Notes under the pieces: model-generated | Databases searched by the model: none | Seen by the model: the letters and a program-made list of their open reading frames with translations, nothing else | What the model was told of the DNA's origin: nothing | Made by a program: the position numbers and the translations under genes | NCBI RefSeq assembly: GCF_016808335.1 | Contig: NC_053153.1 | Location: forward strand, 13,651,033-13,715,032 | Source: Panicum virgatum | Taxonomy: Eukaryota; Streptophyta; Magnoliopsida; Poales; Poaceae | Direction of reading: 5' to 3' | Length of the DNA stretch: 64,000 nt | Part shown: positions 59,138 through 64,000 of the stretch, piece after piece | Position numbering within the stretch: position 1 is the first letter of the stretch | Layout: each line of letters starts with the position of its first letter

Positions 59138-60140
59138 AGATAGGGGTCTCCTCGGTAAGTGAACTGGAAGCTTGATTTTTTTCCCCCCATCCCAGTGTGC
59201 ATCACATTTAATGTGCTATTGAGCTTATGTGAATCCCTTTGTCTTAGCTTGAAATGGTAATGAAATAGCATTTCAAACATTGAGGGATACTGTTTCTTCG
59301 CCACCCTAGGCTAAAAACTATATGTATTCAGACCGTATTCCAATTGAATGATCCTTGAATATTGAATTTAACATAGACTAGCCGGAGCTTCATTGTTACA
59401 AGGAGCTCTAAAACCAGCTGAAATTGCCAAGGTAGGCAAACTTTAGTTCCTACGTATGCATTAGGGACTTATGTTTATTTAGCTGCCTCTTGTATGCTTT
59501 TGTTAGACAAAGGCTGCAGACATCAAACGGATTCCATAGACCAGTTATGTTGAGCTATGCTGATCTTAATATGCACATTTACTGTCAGTGGCGTCATTGT
59601 TACCATGTGCTATACTCATGTTTGACATGATTCTGCTTTGAAGTGGACCCAAAAGGGTATATGCTAAATTGAATGTAGTTATCACCAGCTATGCGCTCCA
59701 ATCGTTCTAAAGCATTTCGCGTCCAATTTCAGTGCATGCTGCCATAGTTGTATATCCGCTATCCAGTCATCTCTCATTTGTGATCTGTTATTCTGTTCTG
59801 CATTTTGTTCTCTCAAAAGTATGAACCTGTAAACTAGATTTGGTCAACGGTACTTAGCTCCCCTTGGGAACCAGGACTCCCGCACCCCCATCATTTTTCT
59901 TGATTAGATTGAAATTGCTGTGTAGTTCTCAGATTGTTTTGAAGCACTCGTGTCAAAAGGCAAAATTTGCATGCAAAACGCTGTAGAAGAAGCACTGAAG
60001 CAGGTGTCCGATGGAAGTAGGGTCGCTACTCGCAAGCAATAGAGTGGCATAATTGGGGAAGTAATATCTTTGCTTGCTTTACTCTGCATTTAGCTAATGT
60101 TGACACCTAGTGATGGTGTTTTCCGGTCATTTGCCTTAAG
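59138..60140 (+). pseudogene. duplicated intron 3-exon 4-intron 4 block of TTN5
   Basis: The sequence from 59138 is collinear with 57837-58690 inside TTN5, starting GATAGGGGTCTCCT, passing ATAGCATTTCAAACATTGAGGG and ending near GTGTTTTCC. The exon-4 copy is 59375-59431. It is 57 nt instead of 81, because 24 nt covering the NKQD guanine-specificity motif are missing in frame. Its splice acceptor has changed from CAG to CAT, although the donor GTAGGC remains. It begins about 50 bp after the TTN5 stop codon, so it may be transcribed as 3' UTR or downstream sequence. It cannot act as an exon of a normal GTPase. Confidence 0.85.
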
Positions 60141-60215
60141 ATACTGGTCCTGTGAATATTGATTTCATCATAGGGTTACACTGCCTTAAATTTTGATTTC
60201 ATTTAGATCACCCTT

Positions 60216-60400
60216 CTAGCCACTCCGACCCTAAAACCCAGGTGTTACAATAGGGGAGAGGGGGCCACTCCGACCCTAAAACCCAGGTGTTACAATAGGA
60301 GAGAGGGGGCTTTATCACTGGACCAACATTCCTCCTACGGCGAGCGAGCCGAGGGGCTTTATCACTGAACCAACATTCCTCCTACGACGAGCGAGCTGCA
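60216..60400. repeat. two adjacent short tandem duplications
   Basis: A unit of about 46 bp (CCACTCCGACCCTAAAACCC...) occurs twice at 60216-60308. A second unit of about 46 bp (GGCTTTATCACTG.ACCAACA...) follows twice at 60309-60400. Confidence 0.8.
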
Positions 60401-60540
60401 CCTGTGACTACTGGTCTCAGCGAACCCCGCAGGGGAAATCGCACAACTCGCACAACCGCCGGTGGGTTTCGAACCCGAGACTTAGCTCTGGTACAACTTA
60501 GACCACCCCTCTGCTACTCCGACCCTGATATTATGCCTTT
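60310..60540 (-). mobile_element. SINE-like, tRNA-derived sequence
   Basis: The minus strand has GTGGTCTAAGTTGTACCAG followed by CTCGGGTTCGAAACCC, spaced as pol III A and B boxes. The B box GGTTCGAAACC is a strong match. A non-coding body follows. The ends and 3' tail are not resolved. Confidence 0.45.
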
Positions 60541-60843
60541 TATCTTGTGATAAATCTTCGAAGCGCGTACAATCTTTGTCTTGTATTTAAGAACGCTGGC
60601 TCCAATGGATGAAATTATTGTGAATCCGTCAGCATGCGCGCAGATCAAATCTCATTTCATTGCGGACACTCTTTTCTTCTCATTTCATTGCGGAAACAAC
60701 TCGGGAACGGTAAACATGGGAACCAACACCTAATCGAACGGTAACACACGGACAAAACTCAGGGGTAACTCGGATCAAACAGTGACACGAACACTAATAG
60801 ATATATAGGATAACTTGGCTGCCAGCACGGGAGGGCCACCCCA

Positions 60844-61486
60844 TCAGTTCCTCCAGTTACCACCGGAGTCACCGCGGCTGCCGTAGCCACCACCACCGTA
60901 GCCGCCCTCGCGGCGACCGCCGCCACCGCCTCCGCCGTAGCCGCCCTCACGGCGACCACCGCCGTAGCCACCACCGCCTCCGTAGCCGCCGCCGCCGCCG
61001 CCGTAGCCACCCTGACGACCGCCGCCGTAGCCGCCGCCGCCGCCGCGGGACTGAGCCTGGTTGACGGTGATGTTGCGGCCGTCGAGATCCTTGCCGTTCA
61101 TGGCTTCGATGGCGTCCAGCATCGACTGCTCGGAGGAGAAGGTGACGAAGCCGAACCCGCGGGACCTCCCCGTCTCACGGTCGGTGATGACCTGCAAACA
61201 GATGGAAGAAAAAACCACAGGATCAGCGCGGGCGTTCGATTCGGGTGAGATCAGATCCGGGCCAAAACATGGCAGATCTGGCGAACCACGGCGCAGATCT
61301 AGCTAGACCGGCATCTGCAGGAACCCAATCACAGAACGCCCTCAGGCGAGACGGAACTCGAAGCAAACGGACCTTGGAGTCGAGGACGTCACCGTAGGAG
61401 GCGAAGGCCTGCTGGAGGGACGCGTTGTCGGTGGCCCAGGCGAGGCCGCCGACGAAGCAGCGGTACTCCACATCCGCCGCCGCCAT
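60844..61486 (-). CDS. glycine-rich RNA-binding protein, RRM plus GGYGG tail (GRP7/8-like, 153 aa)
   Basis: Exon 1 is 61486-61373 ([17 protein letters not shown]...LDSK). The intron is GT-AG (donor AAG|GTCCGT, acceptor TGCAG). Exon 2 is 61191-60844. The N-terminal RRM has RNP2 CFVGGLAW (10-17) and RNP1 RGFGFVTF (49-56). From about residue 88 the tail is Gly/Tyr/Arg-rich with GGGGGYGGG and [10 protein letters not shown] repeats, ending GDSGGNWRN. Length, the intron position after the first ~38 codons and the domain plan match plant class IV GRPs. These are nuclear-cytoplasmic RNA chaperones acting in cold response, alternative splicing and circadian output. In Arabidopsis they autoregulate through retention or alternative use of this intron. 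A TATA box lies about 105 bp upstream of the ATG. The start MAAADVEYR is the family start. An upstream in-frame Met at 61564 lies in the leader. Confidence 0.95.
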
Positions 61487-61590
61487 CTCCCTTCCCACTA
61501 AAACCCTAGAGCCGAGGACTTGGTAAGAGGGGGAGGAGAAGCCAACCCACCTCTGAGAGAGCACGGGTGAACACGGCTGCCCTACCCCGC

Positions 61591-61600
61591 GGATTTATAG
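61591..61600 (-). promoter_or_regulatory. TATA box of GRP gene
   Basis: The minus strand reads CTATAAATCC in a GC-rich promoter. It puts the transcription start near 61565, giving a leader of about 80 nt. Confidence 0.75.
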
Positions 61601-62071
61601 CGCGAGAGGCGCAACGCGCGCCGTCGTGATCGGATCGGACGGCGAGCCGGGGGAGGCGCGGTCCCGGCTGAAGATAAGGATCCCGACGTGGGGCCACGGG
61701 AGGGTTCTCGAGGGCGAGATATTTTTGCCGATGGCGTCATGGGCCTGCAAGCCGACCGGGGCTGAATGCTGCTCATATGGGTCCTCTGGTCGGGCCTGCC
61801 GACCTAGCGCAGTGCCAGACTGGGCCAATCGGGTTGGCCCAACCTGTTGGATTCTGTTGTTGTGACAACAACGGAGCTCCATTTTTTTAAACAAACGGTC
61901 AGGATCTTCTGACGAAAATTTTTACCATTAACTTTTCAAAAAAAAATTTACTTTTGGGCCATTGTTAATCATGCCAAGTTAGCCTTTCAGAAAAATCAAG
62001 CCTGGTTAAGTAGAAGTACTTGCCCTAGGGGGTCTACCACTATTGTCGCATTGTTTCTCCATTGTGCATTA
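61601..62071. other. GRP upstream region
   Basis: GC-rich promoter-proximal sequence turns AT-rich beyond 61880. No gene is supported. Confidence 0.5.
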
Positions 62072-62222
62072 ACCCTGTTCGCTGTGCTGGTGCTGGAGGC
62101 TGCTGTTGGAGTGGTGTGAGAAAAAAATACTGCTGGCTGGCTGGTGGCTGGAGGCTGCTACTGGAGTGGTGTGAGAGGAAAACACTGTTGGCTGGTGCTG
62201 GAGCAGAACAGCAGAACAGGGT
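62072..62222. mobile_element. short MITE with ACCCTGTTC ends
   Basis: The termini ACCCTGTTCGCTG and CAGCAGAACAGGGT are inverted. Internal GGCTGGCTGG and GTGTGAGA words fit an abundant grass MITE. A unit of about 55 bp inside is present twice (62088-62143 and 62144-62198). No TSD is clear. Confidence 0.6.
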
Positions 62223-63493
62223 GATTATCTCCAAACTACCTCATGCTAAACAGTATCCATGGCCTCCCATTGTCTCCTAATCATATGGAACAATCTTTGG
62301 CATGATTTTCTGAAGATCTCCTAATCATAATCCTTCACCAATTACAACGCGATTCGACCATGTGGGACTGAAGCAATATGGAAGAACAATGCCAATCCAA
62401 GAGTCCAGTGCAAAAGCCTTCGTAAGGTACAAGTACAATGCAGCGGTTTGAAGTTTGATGTTGAGCCATATACGTCTCTCCTTCAACCAAGTCGTCTACC
62501 TACATCATTAGGCTCCTTAAGACATTGCTTAATTATTGACCGAAGATTTTTGCACCTCAAATGTAGAATGTTGCAAAAAGGATTTAGCATAGGTTGGGCA
62601 TTCCAAAATTATCGATGTTGCCGTTGAGATATGTTTGCCTCTTTTAATAAATCCTTGATTATAAAGAGGAGAAACACTAATGCCGTGAAGGTAACAGGAA
62701 TTGATGGTAATTGTAAATTCGTCTCTTTTGTAGAGAATACGTGAAATGAGAGCTGGAACAATGGTTTGAAAGAAAACATGTGAAATGAAACAAAAAAAAT
62801 GCCCATCTTCTGTATAGAAGTGAAATGGGGGCTGGAACATCTTCTTTATAGAAGAAGTGAAATGGGGGCTATAAAATTGGTTTGAAAGATAATATGTGAA
62901 ATGAACAAAAGAAAAAAAAGGTCCCACCGAGATTTGAACTCGGGTTACTGGATTTATTTATATAGTTTTATCTAAAATACCTTCTTATCGCGTTGTGCGG
63001 CCAGTGCAAAAGGAGCATCATTTTAAGCTTTATAAGATATAGTTGAGTTCTACGTTCAGTGAAGAAAATAATTATTTTTTCAGGCTTTATAAGACAGTAT
63101 AGGACAGATGATACCGTGCCCATAAGATGTCGCAAGGCTTGATTTTGCCATCTACGAGAAGCACGATGTATCCTTGGAACCTAAGCAAAGCGACCATCCA
63201 TAATCAATAATCATTCCTCAATGTGACCTACCCCAAAATCATTTGCCCACTACCTCGAATTGGTAATCACCGCTTCAAGTTGGCTTAGACCGTCACTTCA
63301 AATCTCATCCTCAAGCTAAATGATCTAGGTTGGATTTGTTGCAATGCCATCGTCGACACAATTCGTTCAAAGCCATTCATTCGAGCCATACTCATAGCAT
63401 AGCATGGAGATGCTCCCACAAACTCCACCACTAATGGCTGGGCAGAGACCCCTCTACCTTTGCTAGGTACTGCTACTTTTTCTTTCACAAGCA
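62223..63493. other. intergenic, no protein gene seen
   Basis: AT-rich sequence with a short duplicated GAAGTGAAATGGGGGCT near 62816 and 62854. The only RNA-like piece is the tRNA-Gln fragment at 62919-62954. Confidence 0.5.
62919..62954 (-). pseudogene. 3' half of a tRNA-Gln gene
   Basis: The minus strand reads AATCCAGTAACCCGAG, TTCAAAT, CTCGG, then TGGGACCT. This is the 3' anticodon stem, variable loop, T arm, acceptor 3' strand and discriminator of a plant nuclear tRNA-Gln as I know it. The D arm and anticodon are absent upstream, so it is not functional. Confidence 0.6.
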
Positions 63494-63566
63494 GCGCCTG
63501 TAGCTCAGTGGATAGAGCGTCTGCTTCCTAAGCAGAAGACCGTAGGTTCGACCCCTACCTGTCGTG
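63494..63566 (+). tRNA. tRNA-Arg (anticodon CCT)
   Basis: A 73-nt cloverleaf with a D arm (GCTC...GAGC), anticodon stem TCTGC/GCAGA, loop TTCCTAA giving anticodon CCT (reads AGG), and T arm GTAGG-TTCGACC-CCTAC. A box TAGCTCAGTGG and B box GGTTCGACCCC are present. The acceptor stem is imperfect: GCGCCTG against CTGTCGT gives one G-U pair and two mismatches (positions 4-69 and 6-67). It could be an active gene with a weak stem or a recent pseudogene. Confidence 0.8.
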
Positions 63567-63576
63567 TTTTTTTTTT
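63567..63576 (+). terminator. pol III T-run terminator
   Basis: Ten T residues directly follow the tRNA-Arg 3' end. Confidence 0.8.
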
Positions 63577-63768
63577 AAAAAAAACTGCCACCTCTCTCTT
63601 TTCTTTTTCCAAGCTTACGCTTTTTATACTCTGTTCCGAAATTCAAGACATAGCAAGATTTTTGCCACTTCAGTTTTTTTTTTCAAGCAAATGCTTTTTG
63701 ATACTCTGTTCCGAAATTCAAGATATACCAAGATTTTTTATACTAGTAGTTATTCAGTACAGTACCTA

Positions 63769-64000
63769 CTCCCTCCGTTTCAAATTATAAGTCATTACAA
63801 GAATGTTAGAGAGTCAAACTATCTCAAAGTTTGACTAAAATTATAGAGAGAAACATAAAGATAGAAATACTAGATTTAATGTGGGCATGGCCCATATTTT
63901 ATTTGACAATTAAATCAAATAAATCCTAAGATCCGTTTAAATATTAATGTGCAATATTTGGGGTGCATGTGGCAAACCCAAGGCTAAAGCATGCATGACG
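63769..64000. mobile_element. Stowaway-like MITE, right end not seen
   Basis: It starts CTCCCTCCGTTTCAAATTATAAG after TA and contains AGTTTGACTAAAATTATAGAG, as in grass Stowaway-type elements. The closing GGAGGGAG is not reached before the window ends, so it is cut off or truncated. Confidence 0.6.

Noticed and set aside
61487..61564. Upstream Met at 61564 as the start of the GRP
   Set aside because: The 26 extra residues have no family counterpart and lie at the predicted transcription start, about 30 bp after the TATA box.

Overview
The window looks like a retrotransposon-rich interval of a grass nuclear genome; a panicoid grass is my guess. The grounds are two spliced plant housekeeping genes, grass-type MITEs (Tourist, Stowaway), SIRE-lineage Ty1/copia and Tat-lineage Ty3/gypsy elements, several CACTA families and a nuclear tRNA gene. 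No bacterial, plasmid or CRISPR feature was seen.

Layout. 1-5577: 3' part of a decayed SIRE copia element (+) with its 3' LTR. 5578-8642: unique DNA holding a broken partial copy of the TTN5/ARL2 gene that lies intact 48 kb downstream, plus a Tourist-like MITE. 8643-10322: two neighbouring CACTA elements with perfect 3-bp target duplications. 10323-15999: AT-rich DNA with microsatellites, TIR elements, a Stowaway MITE and a third CACTA element. 16000-17340: a bHLH gene (-) with a TATA box and no recognisable last exon. 17468-28202: an almost complete SIRE copia element (-), inserted about 130 bp upstream of the bHLH TATA box in the same orientation. 29650-41604: a hAT-type element (8-bp TSD) split by a full Tat-lineage gypsy element (29731-40899, 5-bp TSD). 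41742-43548: a CACTA element with a decayed Ulp1/C48 protease gene. 44485-46838: a CACTA element holding a solo SIRE LTR. 46920 to about 48650: a probable CACTA element holding a Mutator-like element with a 9-bp TSD. 49900-54000: a CACTA end, MITEs and a LINE remnant. 55752-64000: the genic end, with TTN5/ARL2 (5 exons, 185 aa, +), a glycine-rich RRM protein (2 exons, 153 aa, -), a SINE-like repeat, a tRNA-Gln fragment and a tRNA-Arg(CCT) gene.

The intact host genes are unrelated to each other: a small GTPase of tubulin folding and cell division, an RNA-binding protein and a bHLH regulator. Most of the rest is layered transposon insertion, and for many layers the order can be read from exact target-site duplications. 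No clearly new biochemical system was found. The most unusual points are the repeated partial duplications of TTN5, the ACCGGT arrays in three SIRE LTRs with one block inverted between two of them, the tRNA-like core shared by two CACTA families, and the excess of TAG stops at conserved glutamine positions in the retrotransposons.
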